Below are positions 8,146 to 17,178 of a DNA stretch of 48,732 bases, in pieces. The translations under genes were made by a program, and so were the position numbers. The notes under the pieces were generated by a model. It was not told the DNA's origin and did no database searches. It saw nothing but the letters and a program-made list of their open reading frames with translations. Source of the DNA: Aporhodopirellula sallentina SM41 (lineage in GTDB: Bacteria > Planctomycetota > Planctomycetia > Pirellulales > Pirellulaceae); NCBI RefSeq assembly GCF_000346505.1, contig NZ_ANOH01000077.1:1-48732 (forward strand), read 5' to 3'. Numbering within the stretch: position 1 is the first letter of the stretch; each line of letters starts with the position of its first letter.

Positions 8146-10101
8146 TCAAAGGTAGTTCAACACCGTCAGGTTAGATGTTTGCCCGATGAACCGCATGGAC
8201 GCTTCCAAGGCGGCTTGCCGGGCCCCGAGTTCACTGATCACGGTCGCCAAGTCGGCATCGAGTTCGTCGGACATCTGCGCTTGCAAGAGCACGTTCTCGT
8301 CCTCCATCGCGGCTTTGGTCTCGGCCAAACTCTGAGTCCAGACACCCACTCGCCCCCGCGTGCGACTGCTCATATCGAGGTCGCTGTCGAGCTGTGTTTG
8401 CAGTCGACTGATTTCGGGAATATCGCCTTCGCGGACCGCTTTTTCCAGACGCAAGAGTGTGTCGACTGCCCCGCCTGCTTCGCGGGGCCGATAGTCCTGG
8501 CCGGTCAATGTGGACGCGCCGATGTTGACCTGGGAGGTGGCTTCGCTTTGCCCCTCTTCGATCCAACCGAGGTAAACCCCTGCATCGCTCAGGCCGGGCT
8601 GTGTCACGCGAATCGGTCCGGCGCCTGTGGGTGCGGTCAACTCCAGACCGTTGCCGACCGAGTTGAGCGAAACACGGACTCGCAACGTGTCCTGGTTGTT
8701 GGGGTGATTGGCGATCAGGTCCATGACATCCTGGATCGTTTCAGCACCTTCGAGTTCGAGTTCGAGTTCAACGCCGTCGGGACGTGTGATGACGACGTCG
8801 GCACCGTTGGGATTCAGGCTCAAGCCACGACCGCGGGCTAGATCGCTCAGCAGTGTTTCGGTGTCTGCGGTGCGGATGCCGAGTTCCGTGGCAGCGATTC
8901 CACCGTTTTCACCAATGCTGTAGTCGACGCCCGAGTACAGACCGGAGAGATCGATGTGTCCTTCGATTTCATCGAGTGTGGCGTGAACACCGGCGTCACT
9001 TCGATTGATCGCGATCAAGACGTCTCCGATCGTTTCGGCTCCGTCAAAGTCGATCGTGAAACTCTCGTTTCCTCGCTGAATGACAATTCCGTTGGTGAGA
9101 TCCAAACCGGTGCCGTCACCGAGATCGCTGATTTTCGTGGACGAGGTTACACGCGGCGACAACCGGTCGCCGACGATCGGTGGCGAACGGTAGCCCAGCG
9201 GATTGGAAATCCCCAAATCGTGTGCGAGGGAACTGCCTTCGGCGTCGATCACCGCGAGCGTTCCCGGCAGTGAGTCCGCGTACTGGATCGAAATGGAATC
9301 GCTGCCCAGGTTGATCCCGAGCGGACGGCCGCCGAGTTCCACGGTGCGAAGAACATCCACGACATCTCCGATCGTGGCCGCATTTTGCAGGTCGAGTTCG
9401 ACGTGGTTGTCGCCATCGGACAACGTGATGATGCCGGGGCTAACGCCGATGCCTTGCCGCAGGTCGACTAGGCGAGTGTCCTCATCAATGGCGGCGTTGA
9501 GGGCGTCCCCGGTTTGAAACGTCCCTCCGACGCCAATCGCGGTTGCTCCCGTGACGGTGAATGTTTCCGGTGAACCGTCACCGACTTTGGTTTGCCCGAT
9601 CGCGCCGGTTCCACTAAACAGGACCGTATCGTTGACATACTGCAGCGCCGCTTCGTTTTCTAGCACGCCGCCGAGCAACTGGTGATCGTTGAACATGCCG
9701 TTTCCCGCCGAAACGACCGATTCCATGTTTTGCCGGATGGTCATCGCGAGCGCTTCGCGTTGGTCTTCCGAAAGCACGCTCTGTGCGGCTTCGACGGCCA
9801 CCCCGCGGGCTTCGATTAACGCGTTGTCGACGCGATTCAGCACGACGTCGGTCGATTGATAAAACGCCTCGGTGACGTTCGCGTTGCGGATCAATTGCTC
9901 GCTGTATGAGATCGACCGTTGGTATCCGATCGCACGGCTCGCCGCGGCCGGATCGTCGCTCATTCGCAGTACGCGACGCCCCGTACTGAGTTGGTCGTAC
10001 TGGCGTTGGATCGCGAGTTGATCGTTGTTGAGTTGATACAACAATCGTTGGTTGGTCAGAGGCGTGCTGACGCGATTGGTTGTAACGGGAAGGAGAGCCA
10101 T
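8146..10101 (-). CDS. flgL: FlgL, hook-filament junction protein with three hook-IN-like repeats
   Basis: 651 residues, about twice the E. coli length. The N-terminal 1-150 (VTTNRVSTPLTNQRLLYQLN, then a GRRVLRMSDDPAAASRA segment) and the C-terminal 540-651 helices are the conserved flagellin/FlgL D0-D1 parts. The middle is expanded by three homologous segments of about 90 residues, at about 209-300, 322-411 and 417-513. Each starts with an L-x-D-L-x-x-G-x-G pattern, contains an A-x-TI-x-DV motif followed by a helix, and ends near an LGIS/LGIR/LGW motif, like the hook-IN motif of flagellins. FlgL joins the filament to the hook outside the cell. It lies behind a sigma28-like promoter and ahead of fliW. 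FlgK, its usual neighbour, is not here. Confidence 0.92.
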   Translation of the reverse strand: MALLPVTTNRVSTPLTNQRLLYQLNNDQLAIQRQYDQLSTGRRVLRMSDDPAAASRAIGYQRSISYSEQLIRNANVTEAFYQSTDVVLNRVDNALIEARGVAVEAAQSVLSEDQREALAMTIRQNMESVVSAGNGMFNDHQLLGGVLENEAALQYVNDTVLFSGTGAIGQTKVGDGSPETFTVTGATAIGVGGTFQTGDALNAAIDEDTRLVDLRQGIGVSPGIITLSDGDNHVELDLQNAATIGDVVDVLRTVELGGRPLGINLGSDSISIQYADSLPGTLAVIDAEGSSLAHDLGISNPLGYRSPPIVGDRLSPRVTSSTKISDLGDGTGLDLTNGIVIQRGNESFTIDFDGAETIGDVLIAINRSDAGVHATLDEIEGHIDLSGLYSGVDYSIGENGGIAATELGIRTADTETLLSDLARGRGLSLNPNGADVVITRPDGVELELELEGAETIQDVMDLIANHPNNQDTLRVRVSLNSVGNGLELTAPTGAGPIRVTQPGLSDAGVYLGWIEEGQSEATSQVNIGASTLTGQDYRPREAGGAVDTLLRLEKAVREGDIPEISRLQTQLDSDLDMSSRTRGRVGVWTQSLAETKAAMEDENVLLQAQMSDELDADLATVISELGARQAALEASMRFIGQTSNLTVLNYL

Positions 10102-10205
10102 CTGCTATGCGAGTCCATCGTCGTTGAAGTGGAATCAAGCCGCACAGAACGTACAAACGATCCGCCGTATCGATTGCGGTTGGCAGCGTCTCTCGACGCA
10201 ATCCG

Positions 10206-10233
10206 TTACCCGGCGTAATCCAAACAAATCTTA
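10206..10233 (-). promoter_or_regulatory. sigma28 (FliA)-like flagellar promoter for flgL
   Basis: On the - strand TAAGATTT (10226-10233) is followed by exactly 11 nt and then GCCGGGTAA (10206-10214). The enterobacterial FliA consensus is TAAAGTTT-N11-GCCGATAA, so the -35 matches 6 of 8 positions and the -10 keeps GCCG and the final A. It lies about 100 bp before flgL, a gene class that FliA controls in other bacteria. Confidence 0.5.
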
Positions 10234-10325
10234 AAACAGCACGGTTTCCTCTGTTATTTCGGCATTGTGCCGGGTCCAACTCAAGTCCAAATGATTTCGC
10301 AATTGTCCAAACATCGTGCTGTTGA

Positions 10326-12860
10326 CTACTTCTCGCGCGGTTTGAGCCCGTTGTGTGTCGCCTCGGCGGTGGTTGGGTTTTCCGGCCAATGATGTTTCGG
10401 GTAACGTCGCCGAAGCTCTTTTCGAATTTCGCCGTAGGTGTTCTTCCAGAAACTCTCGAGGTCTTCGGTGATTTGTTGCGGTCTCCGGTTGGGGCCGAGC
10501 AGATGCATCTGAACGGCGACGTTGCCTCGTAGGATCCGCGGCGTTTGAGGCCATCCGAAGCACTCTTGGATGCGGGCTTCCATCCACGGCGGGCGATTCT
10601 CCGCGTATCCCACTCGGGCGCGATTGCCGCTCGGCAGCGTCAGGTGAGTTGGAGCTTCCGATTGAACAATTTCCCAAAACTCATAGCCGACTTTTCCGAT
10701 GAGGTAGTCTGTCCACGCAGCACGACGTAGTTCGGCAAAGGAGCGTCGGCCGTGACACAGTTCTCGGCAAACCTCACGACACAGTTCGTCGACGTTGCTA
10801 AACGGTGGGGGCTCGTCAAGGCAGTGTTCGATCACCAAACGGATGCGATGCAGAACGTTTTGGAATTCACCTGAGTTTCCGCGAGCGTTCTCTGGGTAGA
10901 CTTTCTCGAGTTGCCCGATCGCTTCGGTGTAAAGACGTTCGCTTGTCTCCGGATTCTCTTCGCACGTGATCGGAGTTTCACTGAGGACGAGGTCCGCATA
11001 CTTTTCGACGGCCCGACACACTACGGTTTCCCGTTTTGCATCAAAGTCGACGGAAACCTCTTTTTGAAGGGAACCATTCGGGAGCCAAGATTCGTCAATC
11101 GATACAGCACCTCGAACGCGCGACTCGGTCGCGTTCCCGTCCACGTCGTAACACAGCAGGAGTTTGGAGTCCTGGGAAAGGTCCGGGATTCGTTTCAGCC
11201 CCAAGACACCTCGACGTCCCACCATCACGCCACGATCTTCATCACCGTCACGTCTAACGACAACTCGATCCGGGTACGCCGCGAGTAACGCTTGTGCCAC
11301 GGCGTCATGGTTGGAGGTAGATTTCGTATCACTCGCTGCGCCGCAAGACGTTTCCGGGGTGAGCGATCTTTCGAGAGAGCGTTGGATTTGACGTGCGGCG
11401 TTCAGATAGTTTCGTCCCATTGATTTCGGACGTGAGACGACGTGCTGCATCTTTTCGGCGAGGGAGAGTTCCGACCAACGTGAGTCTTGATTGTCGATGG
11501 GATCGCGTTCACTCATCAGAGCCGCGCCTGCGGCAGCGAGTTCCGTTCCCAACAACTCACTCGCGGTGATCGCAAAGCGGGAAACGCGGGGGTGCAGTGG
11601 CAAAGTGGACATCACGCGACCGACGCTCGTGATTCGATTGGCGTCTCCGATCGCGCCGAGTGCGGTGAGCAAACCGATGGCTGCTCGGGCTGCGTGTTCC
11701 GGCGGTGGTGTGAACCACGGGAAATCTCCTTCGAGGTCTTCTCCGAGAGTCGCGAGCGTTAGGAATGCGGATGACAAATCGCTGCGTGAGACTTCAGGAT
11801 TGTCGTAGAGGTCGCGTGTCCGGTGCGCCGCCGTTGACCACATGCGGTCACAGGTTCCGGCCGACGTTCGCCCGGCCCGTCCGGCACGCTGATCCGCCGA
11901 CGCGATCGAGATCGGTCTCGTTTGCAATCGAGTGAGTCCGAGACGTGTGTCGAGCATCGGCGTCTTGCTGAGCCCCGAGTCGACGACGGCGGTAACCCCG
12001 TCCACCGTCACGGAAGTCTCGGCAATGTTCGTCGAGAGGATGATCTTCCGCGGTGCCGAGGGATCGTTGCGAACGGCATCGTCCTGCTGTTTCGGCGTGA
12101 GAGACCCGTGTAAGGGAACGACAGAACGCTCATCGGCGAGCTCGGTCTGACGCAGCGCCTCGCCGACACGGTGAATGTCAGCCACGCCTGGCAAAAACAC
12201 AAGGACATGGCCGTCTGTTTGCTGCGCCGCGCCGCAGATAAGAGGCGTGATCGATTGTTCCAGGCGTGCCCGAGGATCAACCTGATGGTGTTGAGTCTCG
12301 ACCGGAAAGCTGCGTCCGTGACATTCCAACGACCGTGACGTGACGCCGAGATAGTCCGCAATCGGCTGGGGGTCAAGCGTTGCGGACATAACGATCAACC
12401 GCAGGTCATCGCGAAGTTGCGTTCGCAGTCGGTGCGTGAGTGCGAGCGATAGGTCGAGTTCCAGGCTTCGTTCGTGAAATTCGTCCAGGATCACGCAGGC
12501 GGTCTTTTCCAACAACGGATCCGAACGCATTCGCTGCAGGAAAATTCCTGTCGTCATTAACAGCACGCGTGTCGAGTTGCTTTCTTTTCGATCGAGACGG
12601 ACGTGGTATCCGATGGTTTCGCCGATCGGTTCGTTGAGCGATCTGGCGAGATACTCGGCGACGCTACGGGCTGCCAAACGTCGCGGTTGAACAACCCAAA
12701 TCTGCCCCTCGTCCCTCTTCATCGCGTTGGATAGCGCCAAGGGGACACCGGTCGTTTTGCCGGCACCCGGTGGAGCTTTGAGAACTACCGGATTTTCTGC
12801 CGTGACCGCATCGACGAGTTGAGGCAGTACCTCATCAATGGGCAGCGACGGGCGTTTCAT
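10326..12860 (-). CDS. hrpB: HrpB, DEAH-family ATP-dependent helicase
   Basis: 844 residues, the usual HrpB length. Walker A is APPGAGKTT with Lys35; motif II is DEFH (126-129) followed by ERSLELDL; an MSATLD motif III, a STNIAETSVT motif and a final QRAGRAGR motif VI complete the superfamily-2 helicase core (about 1-370). HA2-like and HrpB-specific C-terminal domains follow, with PPWMEARIQECFGW and a VQMHLLGPNRRP segment near the end. HrpB is a putative RNA helicase of unclear substrate. The DEFH rather than DEAH box is a known HrpB variant. It is separated by 187 bp from the upstream secreted-protein gene and by 224 bp from flgL, which has its own promoter candidate. Confidence 0.93.
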   Translation of the reverse strand: MKRPSLPIDEVLPQLVDAVTAENPVVLKAPPGAGKTTGVPLALSNAMKRDEGQIWVVQPRRLAARSVAEYLARSLNEPIGETIGYHVRLDRKESNSTRVLLMTTGIFLQRMRSDPLLEKTACVILDEFHERSLELDLSLALTHRLRTQLRDDLRLIVMSATLDPQPIADYLGVTSRSLECHGRSFPVETQHHQVDPRARLEQSITPLICGAAQQTDGHVLVFLPGVADIHRVGEALRQTELADERSVVPLHGSLTPKQQDDAVRNDPSAPRKIILSTNIAETSVTVDGVTAVVDSGLSKTPMLDTRLGLTRLQTRPISIASADQRAGRAGRTSAGTCDRMWSTAAHRTRDLYDNPEVSRSDLSSAFLTLATLGEDLEGDFPWFTPPPEHAARAAIGLLTALGAIGDANRITSVGRVMSTLPLHPRVSRFAITASELLGTELAAAGAALMSERDPIDNQDSRWSELSLAEKMQHVVSRPKSMGRNYLNAARQIQRSLERSLTPETSCGAASDTKSTSNHDAVAQALLAAYPDRVVVRRDGDEDRGVMVGRRGVLGLKRIPDLSQDSKLLLCYDVDGNATESRVRGAVSIDESWLPNGSLQKEVSVDFDAKRETVVCRAVEKYADLVLSETPITCEENPETSERLYTEAIGQLEKVYPENARGNSGEFQNVLHRIRLVIEHCLDEPPPFSNVDELCREVCRELCHGRRSFAELRRAAWTDYLIGKVGYEFWEIVQSEAPTHLTLPSGNRARVGYAENRPPWMEARIQECFGWPQTPRILRGNVAVQMHLLGPNRRPQQITEDLESFWKNTYGEIRKELRRRYPKHHWPENPTTAEATHNGLKPREK

Positions 12861-13047
12861 ACGGTGCGTGGTTCGCGAGGCAACAAGCGATGAGAGAGAC
12901 TCAGTGCAGACCCGTCGCGACGCGACCGCGTGACGCGTCTAGGAAGATCGTCATGCCGCTGACCGTGCACTCGCGGTGAATTCTACGACCGGGCGGTGAC
13001 GGGGTGAAGTGCCACCGGTTGGGAAACGCTAGAGGCGAGCAGGCGGT

Positions 13048-15054
13048 TTATCGATCTCCTCGCATCGTCAAGGTCAACCAACCTTGGCTGACGTTGGCGG
13101 TGTCGAAATTGAGGTGCCCAAGGCGATCGCCGGGGGCGTCGAGGTCAAAACCGTCGAGCGTGTTTTCCTTTGGGATTTCTTTTTTTAATCGTCTCGCGAC
13201 CACGTTCTTCATGGTGTAGAAACGGATTCCCGCCCGTTTGGTTTCCGGCGGCGTGACTTTGGGGTCACCGAGCATTTCGAATTTGACGTTCCCGGCATCG
13301 ATGCGAACGTCATAACGAACGGTGAAATTCACCGCGATCGGGCTTGCTCGTCCGACTTGGAAGCGTTTGCAGCGTACCATCAACTCGAGCGTGTTGTCTT
13401 CGAAGCGAGCGGTGACGGGGAGGTCGCGTGCGAGTTCGATCAAAATGTCGTCAGGCATTTCAGCGGCTTGTTCGTCCGTAACCGGCAATCCGATCGATTG
13501 AACCAACGTTGCGAAATCAGAAATGGTTTCACCCGCCAACATTCGCTGGGCCAAACGTTCGACAACCGATTCGTGCAATCGAATCGTGATGTCAGGAGCC
13601 GAGCGTGCCGAATAGATCGGCAGGCTGGGAACCACCGTTGGCAGTGCCAGCGGTGGTGCACCGAGACCAAAGCCACCGTTCAGCGTCATGCCGATTTCGA
13701 GATGGGATCCGGTGCCGGCGAAGTTCAGATCAGACGGACGGACGTCCGAACGATCCATCGCGGCGAGGACGTCTTCTTTGAAGTCCATTTCCGCCTCGAG
13801 AATCTCTTGAGTAACGTCTTCCATGAACGCAGTCGAAAAACGCTCGACGGCTCCCTTGTCGAGCTCCCGTTGTGATTCGGGTTGTTTCTTCTCGATAACG
13901 TTGGTGGCGATCTTTCTGACCAAGCGGCTGCCGATCCCGTTGCGTCGTGTGGAGACATGACGCGTGCGCAAATGTGTCGACGAGGAGGTTTGGATTGGTA
14001 GAACGATAAAGCGGTCTGTTCCCAAAATGACCGGCGTGTAACCGTTCACGCGCGTTTGGCCAATCAACCCGAACGAAACCGGACCGTCGGAACCGTTGAG
14101 GGTCGACTCGATATTCCCATCAAAGACAATTTGGCATTGTGGACGTGCCTGCCATGAAGTCACGTCCACAGATGAATGACCAACGCCCCATGAGATCGGT
14201 TGCGATGACTCGGACGGAACCATGTAGGCGACGCCGGTGACCAGGGCACGTCCGTGAATGCGGCGACCATCCTCGCACTCGTCGATCGGTTCGGTTTCGC
14301 GAATGGGGCGAAGGGTTACCTTTCGCATTGCCGCCGCAGAAACGTTGATTCGCAGGTTGGGGCGAGACCACAACGCCTTCGCTACCGGTGTCCATTCGGT
14401 CGCCTGAGCGTATTGGTCCATCCACGAAGCGAGCGGTTGCAGTGTCCGGTAGAACGTTTGGTCTTCTTGATGGGGCGTCATCAACAATTCGACAATGGTG
14501 TCCCGTCGTGACCGGAATCCTTTCTCCAGCGTCGCGTCGATCATCAATTCACTCGTCAGCACCAACCGCTTGATCGATTCACGGGCGCCGGCGATCGGCC
14601 CCCGCTCGAGTCCTTGATGTTTGCCCATCATTCGCGCCGCGAGTTCACGAATCGTTTGAAACTGGTCGAGATAATCTCGTTGTGTATCGGTTAGCTGGAG
14701 ATCGCGATCATCAAAATCGATTGGTGGAAACGTGGGGGCCGGGATCGACGCAAGTTGGTCGTTGAGTTCCTGCAGTTTGAGAAATCGTTTCCATGCGTCG
14801 GCGTTGGAACCGTATCCGAGGTATCGGTCCAAATCCGTGACAGCGTTGATTGCGCGCCGCCGGTCCGATTCAAAGTCTTCCGTGGTGGGTCTGAAATAGG
14901 TTGCCTCTGCGATGCGGTTCAGTTCAAACGATTGTCCGCCCGCGAGAGAGGGTTCGGCGAAGAGACTCGCGATGAGCAGCAAAGGGGCGAACGCCCACCG
15001 AAAGAGAAATGGCAAAACAGGAATTGGAGAAACAGGATGACGTGGTGTACTCAT
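13048..15054 (-). CDS. Large secreted protein of unknown function
   Basis: 668 residues with a signal peptide (hydrophobic core about 12-32, possible cleavage after SLAGG near 40). I recognise no family. The N-terminal half (about 45-230) looks helical and rich in charged and aromatic residues. The centre (about 240-370) is beta-rich with a GRALVTGVAYMVP segment. A helical stretch (about 395-450) is followed by a Gly/Pro/Leu-rich turn region and a final beta domain with VARRLKKEIPKENTLDGFD near the end. It has no cysteine-rich or catalytic motif. The gene lies 86 bp behind the 15141-17099 gene on the same strand, so the two secreted proteins and the kinase upstream may be co-expressed. The ATG at 15054 is the only sensible start that keeps the signal peptide. 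Confidence 0.7.
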   Translation of the reverse strand: MSTPRHPVSPIPVLPFLFRWAFAPLLLIASLFAEPSLAGGQSFELNRIAEATYFRPTTEDFESDRRRAINAVTDLDRYLGYGSNADAWKRFLKLQELNDQLASIPAPTFPPIDFDDRDLQLTDTQRDYLDQFQTIRELAARMMGKHQGLERGPIAGARESIKRLVLTSELMIDATLEKGFRSRRDTIVELLMTPHQEDQTFYRTLQPLASWMDQYAQATEWTPVAKALWSRPNLRINVSAAAMRKVTLRPIRETEPIDECEDGRRIHGRALVTGVAYMVPSESSQPISWGVGHSSVDVTSWQARPQCQIVFDGNIESTLNGSDGPVSFGLIGQTRVNGYTPVILGTDRFIVLPIQTSSSTHLRTRHVSTRRNGIGSRLVRKIATNVIEKKQPESQRELDKGAVERFSTAFMEDVTQEILEAEMDFKEDVLAAMDRSDVRPSDLNFAGTGSHLEIGMTLNGGFGLGAPPLALPTVVPSLPIYSARSAPDITIRLHESVVERLAQRMLAGETISDFATLVQSIGLPVTDEQAAEMPDDILIELARDLPVTARFEDNTLELMVRCKRFQVGRASPIAVNFTVRYDVRIDAGNVKFEMLGDPKVTPPETKRAGIRFYTMKNVVARRLKKEIPKENTLDGFDLDAPGDRLGHLNFDTANVSQGWLTLTMRGDR

Positions 15055-15140
15055 GATGATAGGCCGAGGTGGTTCACATTGGCGTCGGGCAATCGATGAC
15101 GCGATCGAAAACAGGCGTGTTGATGTGTGCTCGATGAGGT

Positions 15141-17099
15141 CTACGGTGAAGCGGAATCCTCATCGAATACAACCGCGAAGATCTCCCATCCGGTTTCAGT
15201 GTTGCGGCTGATGACGGCAAGGTTTTTAAGGAATTGACGTGCGAAGTCATACGACGGCAGGACACTGAAATCGATCTCATCTGCAATCCGGCTTCCCGCG
15301 TTGCGAGCGTCTTCAGAAACGTCTTCTGTGGGTTCACGTAGGAAGATCGACCGGAGAAGAGTTGCGTAGATGCTTTCGACGTTTTCGAGCCCGCGAATAC
15401 CGCTCGACTTGAGAACCTCGTAGGTCTTTTTCACATCACGATCCATGCGTGCGATTGAGACACCGAACGATTCTGGTGCGCGTTCTTTGGAGACCACCTG
15501 ATCGAAGATGCGGTAAACGTCGGTTTCGGCGAGAGGTGACGCTTGGCGTCGCAGGAGCATTTTTTGAAGGGTGGAGGCGTGGGTGCAGAACCACAACCGG
15601 CCGTCCGCAACCGTCAACCCGGCCTTGGAAAACGGAGTGGTGTCTTCGTCGACAATCAGTTTGATCTGCCACATCTCGTAACGTTTGCCGGGCAAGCGGA
15701 TCCGTCTGGCCTCGGGGTCGCCGACGAACAGGTTGTACATCATCGATGCGACTGATTTTTCGTTTTTGGCGGGGTCTTGAATCTCGATGGAGACGACGGT
15801 GGATTCGTTATTCTGTGCCGTGTCATTTACTGAATAGATCACCAGTTCAGGACCGATGACGGGAAACAGCCCACCGAGCAGATCAACATTCAATTCGTTT
15901 TTGAGATCTTCCATGGTGCCTTCGAATGCACCGGGGGCATCGGTGACGTCGTCATAGACGGCTTCTGCATTGGAGATCATTTGGCCAAGGTTCCAACGAA
16001 CCAACGTGGCGACGTTCGCTTCATCGCTCAGCCATTTCGGTATTTCGAGCGAGCCAGGTTCGAACTGAAACATCTCCAACGCCTCTTCGCGAGTTGGAGC
16101 GTGGATGAGCGTGCGTGATTCGAGGTCACCGGTGGTCGGGTTGATCCATGCGCGTCCCGCGATCGCTTGCAAACCAGGGAAACCGTGCCGCATCGGAAAT
16201 GGAATGTTCGAGAACGGTTCCTCGTTTGTCACAGGATCGCTCGGTTGATCGCTATCGGTTTCCGAGGCTTTCTCGCTCGCGACCGCGTAGGCGATCGGAT
16301 CGAAATACCAACGCAGCAACGAGGGAGGAGCTTCTCGAAATGCAGAGATCGTTTCGGCAAATTCGTTTTGCTCGACGAGGCGTCGGTTCTCACCCGGCGA
16401 TGTATCACTCGCTTCGTTCGAAACGGTTGACGAGTGCTGTTGCCATCGGTTGACTAAGTTCGCCGCAACGCCCGCGTCACCGCATAGCATGGCGCAGGAT
16501 CCGAGTGTTCCGAGCACCAACTGCTCGTCCATGATCGTGAGTTCGAGTTGCACGGTACCCGGCGTGTCGGGCGACTCTTCTTCGGCACCGCGTTGTTTCA
16601 GCAACGTCGCGGTCGCGTCGATGAAGGCGCCCGCCGCAGCTTCGTTTGGTGTTTGAACGAAACAGGTGACTGACATTTCGCCCTGTGTGGTTGTCAGCCC
16701 GGCGATGATGAACTCACCCGAGATGTTTTCATCGATGGTGTGATAGTCGACACCGTAGGCGTCAATGAGAAACGAAGTGCTTCGTTCTTCTGTTTGTTCA
16801 CGAAACCGTTTCATCTCTTCGGATGCAAACAGTCGCAGCATCGGAAGGTTATCAAGACCGTCAACGGTGGTTTCCCAATCCGGAACACTCAACCAAAAGA
16901 TGGTGTCGTCGGGAAGGATCGAGGTGATGGATCCGTTGAGGTCGGCGACCGTGGTGTCAACGGTGCGGCCGGCGGGTTCGGCTACGCAAGTTGAGGTGAA
17001 CGCGTGAGTGCTACCCCAGACCAGGAGCAACGTCGTGAAGAGCGATATCGCGGCAGTGCGGCTTCGGTCCAGGGGCGGAAAGACAAGGAAGCGAGACAT
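15141..17099 (-). CDS. Secreted DUF3352-like protein of unknown function
   Basis: 652 residues from ATG 17099; a TTG at 17114 would add five residues and is less likely. The signal peptide spans about 1-40 (LFTTLLLVWGSTHAF core). The mature protein opens with ILPDDTIFWLSVPDWETTVDGL, a pattern seen in large planctomycete exported proteins that start with a strand, a helix and then LPMLRLF (compare DUF3352). Later segments alternate strands and acidic helices; no catalytic motif is seen. Three cysteines lie in the first 220 mature residues. It is located 79 bp downstream of the kinase gene on the same strand and may be transcribed with it. Confidence 0.7.
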   Translation of the reverse strand: MSRFLVFPPLDRSRTAAISLFTTLLLVWGSTHAFTSTCVAEPAGRTVDTTVADLNGSITSILPDDTIFWLSVPDWETTVDGLDNLPMLRLFASEEMKRFREQTEERSTSFLIDAYGVDYHTIDENISGEFIIAGLTTTQGEMSVTCFVQTPNEAAAGAFIDATATLLKQRGAEEESPDTPGTVQLELTIMDEQLVLGTLGSCAMLCGDAGVAANLVNRWQQHSSTVSNEASDTSPGENRRLVEQNEFAETISAFREAPPSLLRWYFDPIAYAVASEKASETDSDQPSDPVTNEEPFSNIPFPMRHGFPGLQAIAGRAWINPTTGDLESRTLIHAPTREEALEMFQFEPGSLEIPKWLSDEANVATLVRWNLGQMISNAEAVYDDVTDAPGAFEGTMEDLKNELNVDLLGGLFPVIGPELVIYSVNDTAQNNESTVVSIEIQDPAKNEKSVASMMYNLFVGDPEARRIRLPGKRYEMWQIKLIVDEDTTPFSKAGLTVADGRLWFCTHASTLQKMLLRRQASPLAETDVYRIFDQVVSKERAPESFGVSIARMDRDVKKTYEVLKSSGIRGLENVESIYATLLRSIFLREPTEDVSEDARNAGSRIADEIDFSVLPSYDFARQFLKNLAVISRNTETGWEIFAVVFDEDSASP

Positions 17100-17178
17100 A
17101 GGAAAGCTCAGCAAAACATATCAGACGGGAAACGAGGCGATCTGTTGCTAACTAGTATCCAAACGGAGGTGTTTTCGC

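Noticed and set aside
8751-8770. Tandem GTTCGA repeat inside flgL
   Set aside because: It encodes alternating Leu and Glu residues of the third hook-IN-like repeat and is explained by coding sequence.
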